Assembly (NCBI RefSeq): GCF_027497355.1
Contig: NZ_CP114909.1
Span: 2,914,001 to 2,978,000, forward strand
Direction of reading: 5' to 3'
Length of the DNA: 64,000 nucleotides
From: Micromonospora sp. WMMA1947
Lineage (GTDB): Bacteria; Actinomycetota; Actinomycetes; Mycobacteriales; Micromonosporaceae
The notes below the pieces were generated by a model. It was given only the letters and a program-made list of their open reading frames with translations, was not told where the DNA came from and did not search any database. Position 1 is the stretch's first letter. Every line of letters starts with the position of its first letter. Below are positions 32,554 to 40,442 of this stretch, piece by piece. The translations under genes were made by a program, and so were the position numbers.

Positions 32554-33592
32554 GTGAGTGTTTGAGATTCCGGCTCAGGTGTGGGTTGCCTGGGCCGGTT
32601 TCGTGTGTCGGGCCAGGCGGGTGACCATGACGTGGATCATGGCCCAGGTAACGAAGGCGGCGTGGCTGGCCGGTAGGCGTTCGTAGTCGCGGACGCAGCG
32701 GCGTTTCTTGCTGATCCAGGCGAAGGTGCGTTCGACGACCCAGCGGCGGGGCAGCACGACGAAGGTGTGTTGTCCGGGGAGTTTGCGGACCAGGTGCACG
32801 GTGAGGTCGAGGGCGTGGCGGGCCCAGGTGCTCAGGGTGCCGATGTAGCCGCCGTCTGCCCAGAGCAGGCGTAGGCGGGGGTGGAACAGCCGGGTGCGCC
32901 AGAGCAGGTCCCGGGCGATGCTGCGGTCGTTGACGTGCGCGCCGGTGACCATGACGGCCAGGAGTAGGCCCATGGTGTCCACGACGATGTGGCGTTTACG
33001 GCCGTTGACCTTCTTCGCCACGTCGAAACCGCGGCTGTGTCGGGGCACGGTGTCCGCGGCGCGCACCGACTGAGAATCGATCGCTCCGGCGCTGGGATGC
33101 GCGTGCCGTCCGGCGGCGGTACGGCACTGCTCCCGCAACCGGTCGTGCAGACGCATCAACGTGTGGTCATCGCGCCATCGAGCGAACCACCAGTACACCG
33201 TCCCCGGGGGCGGGAACTCCCGCGGCAGGGCCCGCCACGGACAACCGGTGCAGGCCACATACAAGATCGCCGTGACGATCGCCCGCATCGGATGCGACGG
33301 CGGCCGCCCCCGCCGACCGACCGACACCGGCGTGACCAGCGGCGCGATCAACGCCCACTGCGCATCGGTCAGATCACCGGGATACCGCCGCCGCACCGCC
33401 CGTTCCCGTTCCCGCCGCACCCGCTGCGACGGATAACGGCGGGGCGACGCGGACGGCGTGACAGTGATCGGGTACAACGTCATCAGAAGGCCCTCGGTAT
33501 GGAAACGGTTGGCTCGACACCACCGGACCTACCGAGGGCCTTCCCTCACCTCAACCCAACACGCCGCCGCACCCCAAATCTCAAACACTCAC
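32554..33592 (-). mobile_element. IS5-family insertion sequence (1039 bp, intact)
   Basis: Terminal inverted repeats GTGAGTGTTTGAGATT (32554-32569) and its exact complement (33577-33592) enclose one transposase gene. A TAA trinucleotide occurs on both sides (32551-32553 and 33593-33595), consistent with the T-N-A target duplication of some IS5 groups. Removing the IS restores a continuous GTTAAGAAGGGGCCCC, so it landed in the outer TTAA of palindromic element B. Perfect ends and an open transposase suggest a recent arrival. Confidence 0.92.
32575..33483 (-). CDS. IS5-family transposase
   Basis: A 302-residue DDE transposase. The N-terminal DUF4096-type domain reads RRYPGDLTDAQWALIAPLV; the catalytic core shows the first Asp in AIDSQSVRAAD, the second in LLWADGGYIG and the Glu in WVVERTFAWISKKRRC. 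No frameshift or stop interrupts it, so the element may be active. The start is ATG 33483, although the first 34 residues are poorly conserved in such proteins and a later start is possible. It catalyses cut-and-paste movement of the surrounding IS. Confidence 0.95.
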   Translation of the reverse strand: MTLYPITVTPSASPRRYPSQRVRRERERAVRRRYPGDLTDAQWALIAPLVTPVSVGRRGRPPSHPMRAIVTAILYVACTGCPWRALPREFPPPGTVYWWFARWRDDHTLMRLHDRLREQCRTAAGRHAHPSAGAIDSQSVRAADTVPRHSRGFDVAKKVNGRKRHIVVDTMGLLLAVMVTGAHVNDRSIARDLLWRTRLFHPRLRLLWADGGYIGTLSTWARHALDLTVHLVRKLPGQHTFVVLPRRWVVERTFAWISKKRRCVRDYERLPASHAAFVTWAMIHVMVTRLARHTKPAQATHT

Positions 33593-33642
33593 TAAGAAGG
33601 GGCCCCTTCTCTACCGGAGACGTTAAGAAGGGGCCCTTCCTT
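33593..33642. repeat. GAAGGGGCCCCTTC-family palindromic element, copy B
   Basis: Inverted relative to copy A and highly similar to it: TAAGAAGGGGCCCCTTC, CTACCGGAGACGTTAAG and a second GGGGCCC core. Its left edge was split by the IS5 insertion. Its right edge TTA (33641-33643 on the plus strand) supplies the TAA stop codon of the hydrolase gene on the minus strand. Confidence 0.85.
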
Positions 33643-34606
33643 ACAGGCGGTCGTCGAGGGTGGCCAGGTTGCCCCGGGCGGCGTCGGCCGGGAGGCGCTT
33701 CTTCGCCGCCGGGTCGCCGTAGAGCGTCCAGCGGAGGAACTCGACTGTGGTGTCGGCGACCACGCCCAGCGCCTTGCCGTCGCCCAGCAGCGCCCGGCCG
33801 TGGTCGCCCTTGGGCAGGCTGAGCATCGCCTTCGGCCACGGCACCGCGTCGAAGACGGCCTTGCCCGCCGCGTACGACACCACCTCGTCGGCCTCGCCGT
33901 GCACGAACAGCTGCGGCGCGGCGGCACCGGCGAACGCGGTACCCACACCGAGCGCGGTGCCGGCGAAGACGATGCCCGCGTCCAGCCGCTCGTCCCGGCC
34001 CGCGGTGAACAGCCCGATCGTGGTCACGCCGCCGGCGCTGTGGCCGGTCGCGGCCACCCGCTCCGGGTCCAGCCGGCCGCGCAGCGGATCGCCCGCCTTC
34101 TCGCCGAGGGCGAGCACCTGCGTCAGCACGTACGACACGTCGGCCGGCTGGTTGAGCACGTCCAGCGGGTTGCCGTCGGTGCCCCGGGAGGTGTGCGGGA
34201 ACCGCGGCGCGGCGACCACGAACCCGGCCGCCACCCAGCGGGTCAGCAGCGCCTGGTAATCCTCCGGCCGGGCACTGAGCCCGTGGCTGAACAGCACCAC
34301 CGGGAACCGCCCGTCCGCCGCCGGGGCGGAGCGCTCGACCGCGCCACCGGCCGCGCCCGCCGCCGGGTACCAGAGGGTCACCGGCAACGGCCGGTCGCCG
34401 TCGCGGTTCAGCTTCACCTGGCGTACGCCGACCGCGAAGCTCTCCGTGGGGGCCTTGCCGGCGGGTACGCGCGGAGCGGATGTGGTGGTCGTCGGTGGGG
34501 CGTCGGGGGCGGGCCGCTCGGCGGGGGCACTGGGCTGCTCCGAGCAGCCGGCGAGGGCGGCGCCGAGCACGGCGGCGGTGAGCAGGGCGACGGGACGACG
34601 GCGCAT
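33641..34606 (-). CDS. secreted lipoprotein, chlorophyllase/PAF-acetylhydrolase-like hydrolase (paralogue 1)
   Basis: A 321-residue lipoprotein with a signal peptide and lipobox (AVLGAALAGC, Cys21 lipidated), a Pro/Thr-rich linker, then an alpha/beta hydrolase: VGVRQVKLNRDGDRPLPVTL, oxyanion VVLFSHGLSA, nucleophile ATGHSAGGVTT, acid FVHGEADEVV and KGDHGRAL for the histidine. It is anchored outside the cell and probably cleaves esters. The gene at 35033-36202 is a paralogue with the same order of segments. Its stop codon lies in palindromic element B, so the tail may have been altered by that repeat. Confidence 0.85.
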   Translation of the reverse strand: MRRRPVALLTAAVLGAALAGCSEQPSAPAERPAPDAPPTTTTSAPRVPAGKAPTESFAVGVRQVKLNRDGDRPLPVTLWYPAAGAAGGAVERSAPAADGRFPVVLFSHGLSARPEDYQALLTRWVAAGFVVAAPRFPHTSRGTDGNPLDVLNQPADVSYVLTQVLALGEKAGDPLRGRLDPERVAATGHSAGGVTTIGLFTAGRDERLDAGIVFAGTALGVGTAFAGAAAPQLFVHGEADEVVSYAAGKAVFDAVPWPKAMLSLPKGDHGRALLGDGKALGVVADTTVEFLRWTLYGDPAAKKRLPADAARGNLATLDDRL

Positions 34607-34646
34607 GAACTCGATTGTGCCTCGCGATTCCGGCCATCAGGTGCGG

Positions 34647-34913
34647 TCACCGCGCCGGGTGACCACCCGCTGACGCCCGGAGGCGAGCCAGGTCGGCCGC
34701 GTCCTTGGCCCGGCGGGGGCGCTCCGGCATCCAGACCGGGAACATCTCCTTGAACTCGATCTGCGCCGCGACGCTGATCACCGGCGCCGCGAGCGTGCCG
34801 ATCCGGCCGGGCGGCCCGGCCAGCATGCCGTCCGGCAGGGGCGTGCCCGCCCACGGTCCGGCGCCGACGACTTCCCGGATCGCCCCCAGCTGCCGCCCCT
34901 CTGTCCCGTCCAC
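34647..34913 (-). pseudogene. remnant of a nucleotidyltransferase-fold protein (C-terminal piece)
   Basis: An 88-codon frame whose latter part (APVISVAAQIEFKEMFPVWM, then KDAADLARLRA) resembles the C-terminal end of MNT-type nucleotidyltransferase family proteins, where Lys/Asp of the KDxxDLxxL motif close the domain. The N-terminal catalytic half (G-S and D-x-D motifs) is missing; upstream lies only GC-rich sequence and a palindromic repeat. It looks like a truncated relic rather than a functional gene. The family assignment comes from memory and is moderate. Confidence 0.45.
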
Positions 34914-34948
34914 CCCGGCACCGTACCCACCCGCCCCGGGGGGCCGCG

Positions 34949-35005
34949 TCGATCATGAAGTTGACGGCATCGGCTGCCCGGTTTGTCGCCGCCAACCTCA
35001 TGATC
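34949..35005. repeat. dispersed palindrome, GATCATGA family, copy 2
   Basis: Same 57-bp architecture as copy 1: GATCATGAAGTTGACGGC on the left, GCCAACCTCATGATC on the right and TTTGTC near the right arm, while the remaining centre differs. It sits between the nucleotidyltransferase remnant and the second hydrolase gene. Confidence 0.8.
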
Positions 35006-35032
35006 GTCGGCGACGGAGAGGGCGGGTGGTGG

Positions 35033-36202
35033 TCAGGTGGGCAGGGAGCGGGTGGTGAAGGTCGTCTGGTCGGGGGCGGTGGCGTCGGCGGGGAGGCGGC
35101 GCAGGGCGGCGCGGTCGGCGTAGAGCGTCCAGCGCAGGAAGTCGGTGGTGGTGGCGAGCACCTGGGGGAAACCGGGCCGCCCCGGTGTCAGGTACTCGCC
35201 GTGGCCCTGACCGGTGAGGCTCAGGAAGGCGGCCGGGCCGAGACAGCGGGCGTACGCGGCCCGGCCGATCGACTCCGGCACGATCCGGTCGGCGCTCCCG
35301 TGCACGAACAGCATCGGCGCGAGCGGCCGGGACAGCCCGGCGACCATCCGGCCACCGGCGATCACGAGTCCGGCGCGCAGCGGGTACGGCTGCCCGGAGG
35401 CGAACATGCCGAGCGTGGTGTGACCGCCGGCCGAGTGCCCGGCGGCGGCGAACCTGTCCACCGCCAGGTGCGCGCCGAGCGGATCCCCGGGGCGGGCGCC
35501 GAGGCGGACCAGGTGGCGGATCAGTCGCCAGGCGTCGGCGGGCTGGTTGCGGACGTCCTCGCGGGTGAACGGGCGGGCGCGCTGGTTCGTCCGCGGGTAG
35601 GTGGGCGCGACCACCACGAACCCGGCGGCGGCCCAGCGGCTGGTCAGCGCCGCGTGCAGGGCGGGCAGGCTACGCAGCCCGTGGCTGTAGAGCACCACCG
35701 GGAACCGTCCGGCGGCGAACGGGGCTCCCGGCCGGACGCGCGGGCCGGGGCTCGCCGGTGCGGCGCGGCCGGATCCGGAGGGAGTGGCGACGACGGACGG
35801 CAGAGCCGAGACGCGGGGCCCGCGCGGGCTCGACAGCGCCGGCGCGTGATCGGCACCGGCCGAGCCGGAACTATCCGGAAGAGGCCCGGCCGAAGGCGCG
35901 TCGGCCGAAAGTGGGTCGGCCGAGCCGGAACCGGCCGAGCCGGGACCAGTCGAGCCGGAACCTGCCGAGCCGGGGCCGGCCGGGTGCGGCGGTGGGGGAG
36001 ACGGTTGCGCCGGGTACCAGACGGTGACCGGCAGCGGACGCCTGCCGTCCGGGTCGAGCGTGAACTGCCGCATCCCGACCGCGTACGGGCGCTCCGGCGC
36101 GGGTCCGACGCTCCCCGGGACCGGGTCGGAGGTGGCCACGGCCGGGCCGCAACCGGCCAGCAGCGCCGTCATCAGCGCGGCGACCAGCCGCTGCCCCCTC
36201 AC
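35033..36202 (-). CDS. secreted lipoprotein hydrolase with low-complexity linker (paralogue 2)
   Basis: A 389-residue paralogue of the hydrolase at 33641-34606: lipobox MTALLAGC, VGMRQFTLDPDGRRPLPVTV, VVLYSHGLRSL, nucleophile AAGHSAGGHTT, FVHGSADRIV and a late GQGHGEYL His. Between the first strands and the hydrolase core is an insert of about 75 residues rich in Ser, Gly, Ala and Pro (GSAGSGSTGPGSAGSGSAD), encoded by an array of GCCGAGCCGGAA-like hexamers. GTG 36202 is taken as start because the signal peptide begins there. Extracellular esterase activity is inference. Confidence 0.82.
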   Translation of the reverse strand: MRGQRLVAALMTALLAGCGPAVATSDPVPGSVGPAPERPYAVGMRQFTLDPDGRRPLPVTVWYPAQPSPPPPHPAGPGSAGSGSTGPGSAGSGSADPLSADAPSAGPLPDSSGSAGADHAPALSSPRGPRVSALPSVVATPSGSGRAAPASPGPRVRPGAPFAAGRFPVVLYSHGLRSLPALHAALTSRWAAAGFVVVAPTYPRTNQRARPFTREDVRNQPADAWRLIRHLVRLGARPGDPLGAHLAVDRFAAAGHSAGGHTTLGMFASGQPYPLRAGLVIAGGRMVAGLSRPLAPMLFVHGSADRIVPESIGRAAYARCLGPAAFLSLTGQGHGEYLTPGRPGFPQVLATTTDFLRWTLYADRAALRRLPADATAPDQTTFTTRSLPT

Positions 36203-36383
36203 ACCTGCACGGTAGGCAGCCGAGCGGTCAGCCCGCGCCCGCCGTCCGGGCCGGTCGGCACCGCCACCCGGTCGGCTCCCGCCTCCACCGGGTGGCCGGG
36301 TTTGCCCGATCCCGTCGACCGGATCCGCAGGTGGCGGCCCGGCGGGGCGGACCGGTCCGGTGGGCTTCGCTAGGGTCAGCCGC

Positions 36384-36557
36384 ATGGCTGAGGACTACAC
36401 CGACCCGAGTGGCAACACCGCGCAGTTCCGCGCATTCGTCGATTCTCCCGAGCCGGCCGCGTCGGCGGCGGCGCCGTCGCGCCTGCCGCTGATCGCCGGT
36501 GGGACCGTCGCCGCCGTCGTGGTGATCGCCCTGGTCGCCTGGATCGCCCTGGGCTGA
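36384..36557 (+). CDS. 57-residue single-helix membrane protein
   Basis: A short protein with a hydrophilic N terminus (MAEDYTDPSGNTAQFRAFVD) and one C-terminal transmembrane helix (LIAGGTVAAVVVIALVAWIALG) that ends the protein, so it is tail-anchored. No known domain is recognised; I believe similar tiny proteins recur in related genomes. It diverges from the hydrolase lipoprotein upstream and is convergent with ackA downstream. Confidence 0.72.
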   Translation: MAEDYTDPSGNTAQFRAFVDSPEPAASAAAPSRLPLIAGGTVAAVVVIALVAWIALG

Positions 36558-36638
36558 CCGGGCCGACCGCCGTCGATCCTGGCCCGTCCGGCCCGAGAGG
36601 CCCGTCCGGTCCGCGCCGAAAGGCCGGGGCGCACGCGA

Positions 36639-37751
36639 TCAGACGGCCAGCACCTCGCGGGTCTCGCGGGCGATCTCCCGCTCCTCGTCGGTGCCGACCA
36701 CGAGCACCGCGACCTCCGCGCCGTCCGGGGAGACGACCCGGTCGCCGTGGCCGTCGTTGCGCGCCGGGTCGACGGCGACGCCCAGCCGCTCCAGCCCGGC
36801 CAGCGAGGCAGCCCGGACCGGTGCGGCGTGCTCGCCGACCCCGGCGGTGAACGCGATCGCGTCCACCCGGCCCAGCAGTGCGTAGTACGCGCCCACGTAG
36901 CCGGTGATCCGCCGGCAGTAGACGTCGAACGCCAGCGTCGCGTCCGGGTCACCGGCGGCACGCCGGGCCAGCACCTCGCGCATGTCGTTGGCACCGGTCA
37001 GCCCGAGCAGGCCGCTGCGGTGGTTGAGCAGGTCGTCGATGTCGTCCACGACCATGCCGCCCTCGCGCCGCAGGTGGAAGATGACTGTCGGGTCGAGGTC
37101 GCCGCTGCGGGTGCCCATCACCAGGCCCTCCAGCGGGGACATGCCCATCGAGGTGGCTACACTGCGCCCACCCTGGACGGCACACGCGCTCGCCCCGTTG
37201 CCCAGGTGCAGCGTGATCGTGTTGATCTGGTCGTACGGGCGGTCGAGCAGGTCGGCGACGCGACGCGAGACGTACGCGTGCGAGGTGCCGTGGAAGCCGT
37301 ACCGGCGGACGCCGTAGCGCTCGGCGGTGGCCTTGTCGATCGCGTACGTGGCGGCGGCCTCGGGCAGCGTGTGGTGGAACGCGGTGTCGAAGACGGCCAC
37401 CTGCGGGGTGTCCGGCAGCGCCTCCAGCGCGACCCGGATGCCGGCGAGGTTGGCCGGGTTGTGCAGCGGGGCCAGCGGCACCAGGTCCTCGATGGCGGCG
37501 ACGACCGCGTCGTCGATGCGTACCGGCTCGCTGAACTTCCGCCCGCCGTGCACCACCCGGTGGCCGACGCCGGCCAGGCCGGTCAGGTCGAGCCGGCCGA
37601 TGATCTCCCGGACGGCGCTCTCGTGGTCGGCCGGGCCGCCGCCGGGTTCGCCGATCCGCTCGACGGTGCCCTTGTCCAGGATGTCGTCGCCGTCGTACAG
37701 CCGGTACTTGACCGACGATGATCCGCTGTTGAGGACCAGGATGCGGCTCAT
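36639..37751 (-). CDS. ackA: acetate kinase
   Basis: A 370-residue acetokinase that interconverts acetyl phosphate plus ADP with acetate plus ATP. Motifs in order: LVLNSGSSSVKYRL, GHRVVHGGRKF, VAVFDTAFHHTLPE, GFHGTSHAYVSRRV, LHLGNGASACAVQGG, TRSGDLDP and AFTAGVGEHA. It overlaps the upstream pta gene by 4 bp (ATGA), so the two form a coupled pta-ackA operon for overflow acetate metabolism and acetyl-phosphate supply. Slightly shorter than the E. coli enzyme but complete. Confidence 0.97.
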   Translation of the reverse strand: MSRILVLNSGSSSVKYRLYDGDDILDKGTVERIGEPGGGPADHESAVREIIGRLDLTGLAGVGHRVVHGGRKFSEPVRIDDAVVAAIEDLVPLAPLHNPANLAGIRVALEALPDTPQVAVFDTAFHHTLPEAAATYAIDKATAERYGVRRYGFHGTSHAYVSRRVADLLDRPYDQINTITLHLGNGASACAVQGGRSVATSMGMSPLEGLVMGTRSGDLDPTVIFHLRREGGMVVDDIDDLLNHRSGLLGLTGANDMREVLARRAAGDPDATLAFDVYCRRITGYVGAYYALLGRVDAIAFTAGVGEHAAPVRAASLAGLERLGVAVDPARNDGHGDRVVSPDGAEVAVLVVGTDEEREIARETREVLAV

Positions 37752-39814
37752 TCCGACGCCTCCGCGGCGGCCTGGATGGCGGTGATCGCCACCGTGTTGA
37801 CGATGTCCGGCACGGTGGCCCCCCGGGACAGGTCGTTCACCGGCCGGTTCAGGCCCTGCATGACCGGCCCGACCGCCACCGCGCCGGCCGACCGCTGCAC
37901 CGCCTTGTACGTGTTGTTGCCGGTGTTGAGGTCTGGGAAGATGAACACCGTGGCCCGCCCGGCGACCGGGCTGTCCGGCAGCTTGGTGGCCGCCACCTGC
38001 GGGTCGATCGCCGCGTCGTACTGGATCGGGCCCTCGACGAGCAGGTCGGGCCGGCGTTCCCGGACCAGCTTGGTGGCCGCCGCGACCTTCTCCACGTCGG
38101 CGCCCGCGCCGGAGCTGCCGGTGGAGTACGACAGCATCGCCACCCGCGGTTCGATGCCGAACCGGGCCGCCGTGTCGGCCGAGGAGATGGCGATGTCGGC
38201 GAGCTGGTCGGCGTCCGGGTCGGGGTTGACGGCGCAGTCGCCGTACACCAGCACCCGGTCGGCGAGCAGCATGAAGAAGACGCTGGAGGCGACGGAGACG
38301 CCGGGCACGGTCCGGATGATTTCGAAGGCCGGGCGGATGGTGGCGGCGGTGGTGTGGGTGGCGCCGGAGACCATGCCGTCGGCGTGGCCGGTCTGCACCA
38401 TCATCGTGCCGAAGTAGTTGGCCTGCGCCACGATGTCGTGCGCCAGCTCGACTGTGACGCCGCGGTGGGCGCGCAACCGCGCGTACGCCTGCGCGAACTC
38501 GTCCCGCCACGGGCTGGTCACCGGATCGACGACCTGGGCGTCGCCGAGGTCCACGCCCAGCTCCCGGGTGCGGCGGGCGATCTCGTCCGGGCGGCCGAGC
38601 AGGGTGATCTCGGCGACGCCCCGGCGCAGCAGCACCTCGGTCGCGCGCAGGATCCGCTCGTCCGCGCCCTCGGGCAGCACCAGCCGGCGGCGCCGGGCGC
38701 GGGCCCTGTCGATCAGGTCGTTCTCGAACATCAGCGGGGTCACCCGCGCGGACCGGCTGACCCGCAGCCGGCGGGCCAGGTCGTCGGTGTCCACGCAGCG
38801 CTCGAACGCGCCGAGCGCGGCCTCGACCTTGCGCGGGTTGGCGGTGCTGGGGCGGCCTTCGATGCGGCTGGACGCGGAGACCGTGTCGTAGCTGTCGCTC
38901 GGCACCGACAGCACCGGGAGCCCGGTGTTCATCCGCTCGACCAGGCGCATCGCGCGGGGGTCGGGCTGCTCGCCGAGCGTGAGCACCAGCCCGGCCAGCG
39001 AGACCTGCCCGGCGACATGCGCGGCGCCGGCGGCCACCAGCAGGTCCGCGCGGTCGCCCGGGGTGATCACCAGAGCGCCGTCGGTGAGGTGGTCCAGCAG
39101 GGTCGGCACGTGCGCCGCGCCCACCACGTAGTCGAGCACGTCGCGGTCGAGCGCGGTCTCGTCGCCGGTGAGCACCGTGCCGCGCAGCGCCGCCGCCACC
39201 TCGGCCACCGTCGGCGCCGACACGGTCGGCACCTCCGGGATCGCGTACGCGGGCACCGGCAGCTCGGGCAGCGTCATGGGCTCCGGCACGCGGTTGGCCA
39301 GCGCCGCGATCACCGTCGCGCCGAGGTCCACCAGATCGTGGTACGCGCCACGCAGCGCCGCCGCGATCGCGTCGGGCGTCTGCCCGAACCCGTCCACCAC
39401 GGGCACCACGACGCTGCCGAACTCGGTCGCGAGCCGGGCGTTGAAGGCCAGCTCGCGCGGGCCGGTGCCGTCGCCGTAGGCGAAGTCGCTGCCCACCACG
39501 ACTATCGCCGGGCAGCGCCGTTCGACCTCGCGGTAGCGGGTGACGATCCGGGAGATCAGCTCCTCCCGGCGGCCGTCCGCGACGAGCGCGCTCGCCTCGG
39601 CGTATGTGGCGCCGTGCAGCTCGTCGACCGGCAGGTCCATCCGGTAGCGCTCGGTGAGCAGAGCGAGGATCGGGTCGGTGCCGTCACCGGCGACGAGCGG
39701 CCGGAACGCGCCGATCCGTTCCACCTGCCGGGACAACAACTCGGCCAGCCCGAGGGCCACCGTCGATTTTCCCCCGCCCGAGCCAACGCCGGTCAGGTAC
39801 ACGCTGCGCGCCAC
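37748..39814 (-). CDS. pta: phosphate acetyltransferase, long form
   Basis: A long-form Pta of about 688 residues that exchanges acetyl-CoA with acetyl phosphate. The N-terminal P-loop domain resembles dethiobiotin synthetase (YLTGVGSGGGKSTVALGLAE), a DRTGG-type regulatory domain follows in the middle, and the C-terminal catalytic domain carries DGMVSGATHTTAATIRPAF, DCAVNPDPDADQLADIA and FIFPDLNTGNNTYKAVQR. The start is either GTG 39814 or TTG 39823. Stop overlaps the ackA ATG. The N-terminal domain usually gives allosteric control. Confidence 0.95.
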   Translation of the reverse strand: MARSVYLTGVGSGGGKSTVALGLAELLSRQVERIGAFRPLVAGDGTDPILALLTERYRMDLPVDELHGATYAEASALVADGRREELISRIVTRYREVERRCPAIVVVGSDFAYGDGTGPRELAFNARLATEFGSVVVPVVDGFGQTPDAIAAALRGAYHDLVDLGATVIAALANRVPEPMTLPELPVPAYAIPEVPTVSAPTVAEVAAALRGTVLTGDETALDRDVLDYVVGAAHVPTLLDHLTDGALVITPGDRADLLVAAGAAHVAGQVSLAGLVLTLGEQPDPRAMRLVERMNTGLPVLSVPSDSYDTVSASSRIEGRPSTANPRKVEAALGAFERCVDTDDLARRLRVSRSARVTPLMFENDLIDRARARRRRLVLPEGADERILRATEVLLRRGVAEITLLGRPDEIARRTRELGVDLGDAQVVDPVTSPWRDEFAQAYARLRAHRGVTVELAHDIVAQANYFGTMMVQTGHADGMVSGATHTTAATIRPAFEIIRTVPGVSVASSVFFMLLADRVLVYGDCAVNPDPDADQLADIAISSADTAARFGIEPRVAMLSYSTGSSGAGADVEKVAAATKLVRERRPDLLVEGPIQYDAAIDPQVAATKLPDSPVAGRATVFIFPDLNTGNNTYKAVQRSAGAVAVGPVMQGLNRPVNDLSRGATVPDIVNTVAITAIQAAAEASE

Positions 39815-39917
39815 GGCAACCAACCTACAAGATCGAGGTCGGTGCTGTCCGTTCTGCCTGGTCAGCGCGGCTAGCCGGGGGAGAAGGTGGGAATTTTTCG
39901 CATCTACACTTGGCCTT

Positions 39918-40442
39918 GTGGAAGGCCCGACAGCACTGATTCCCGTCGTACCGGAATCGCCCCCCGTCTTCGTAGACCCGAGCGGGCGGCGACGCCGGCG
40001 GCTGCGCCGTCTCGCCTACTGCGCGGGTGCGGCGGGTGTGATCTACACGGTCATGGTGGGAGCCAGCTTCGCCGGCGGTCCGATCACCCCGGACAGCGTC
40101 ATCCCGTTCGTCGAGCCGACCACCGAGCAGCGGCTGCCGTCGCCGAACCCGCCGGCGTCGCCCGCGCCCGCGCCGACCCGTCCCACGCCGGACACGCCCA
40201 CCGACATCCGTACCGCTCCGGTGCGGGTGCCGGCCACCTCCGTCGCCCCCGCCACCACGGTCCCGCCGAGCCCTCGGTATCCCCGGCCGACCCGGACCGC
40301 CCCGACCGAGCCCCGGCCCGTCCGGACGCCGGCCACCACCGCGCCGCCCACCGCCCCCACCGCCGAGGTGCCGCCGCCCGTTGTCGACCCGCCGTCCGTC
40401 GTCGACCCGCCCGCCGCGCCGGTCGCGCCCGCCGATGAGTGA
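39918..40442 (+). CDS. Pro/Thr-rich single-pass membrane protein
   Basis: A 174-residue protein with a short cytoplasmic N terminus, a basic stop (GRRRRRLRRLAY), one transmembrane helix (CAGAAGVIYTVMVGASFAG) and a long extracellular tail of Pro, Thr, Val and Ala repeats (TRPTPDTPTD, PPVVDPPSVVDPP). Such tails often span cell wall or carry O-mannose. It overlaps the next gene by 8 bp, so it is probably co-expressed with the deacetylase-glycosyltransferase and may work beside it at the membrane. No domain is recognised. Confidence 0.78.
   Translation: MEGPTALIPVVPESPPVFVDPSGRRRRRLRRLAYCAGAAGVIYTVMVGASFAGGPITPDSVIPFVEPTTEQRLPSPNPPASPAPAPTRPTPDTPTDIRTAPVRVPATSVAPATTVPPSPRYPRPTRTAPTEPRPVRTPATTAPPTAPTAEVPPPVVDPPSVVDPPAAPVAPADE

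Noticed and set aside
32989..33822. Plus-strand frame across the IS5 element that could suggest a second IS protein
   Set aside because: It is antisense to the transposase and continues beyond the IS end; no helicase, resolvase or accessory motif is visible.
36558..36638. Repeated CCCGTCCGG words between the small membrane protein and ackA
   Set aside because: They could form weak hairpins, but no clean stem longer than 7 bp was found; not claimed as a terminator.
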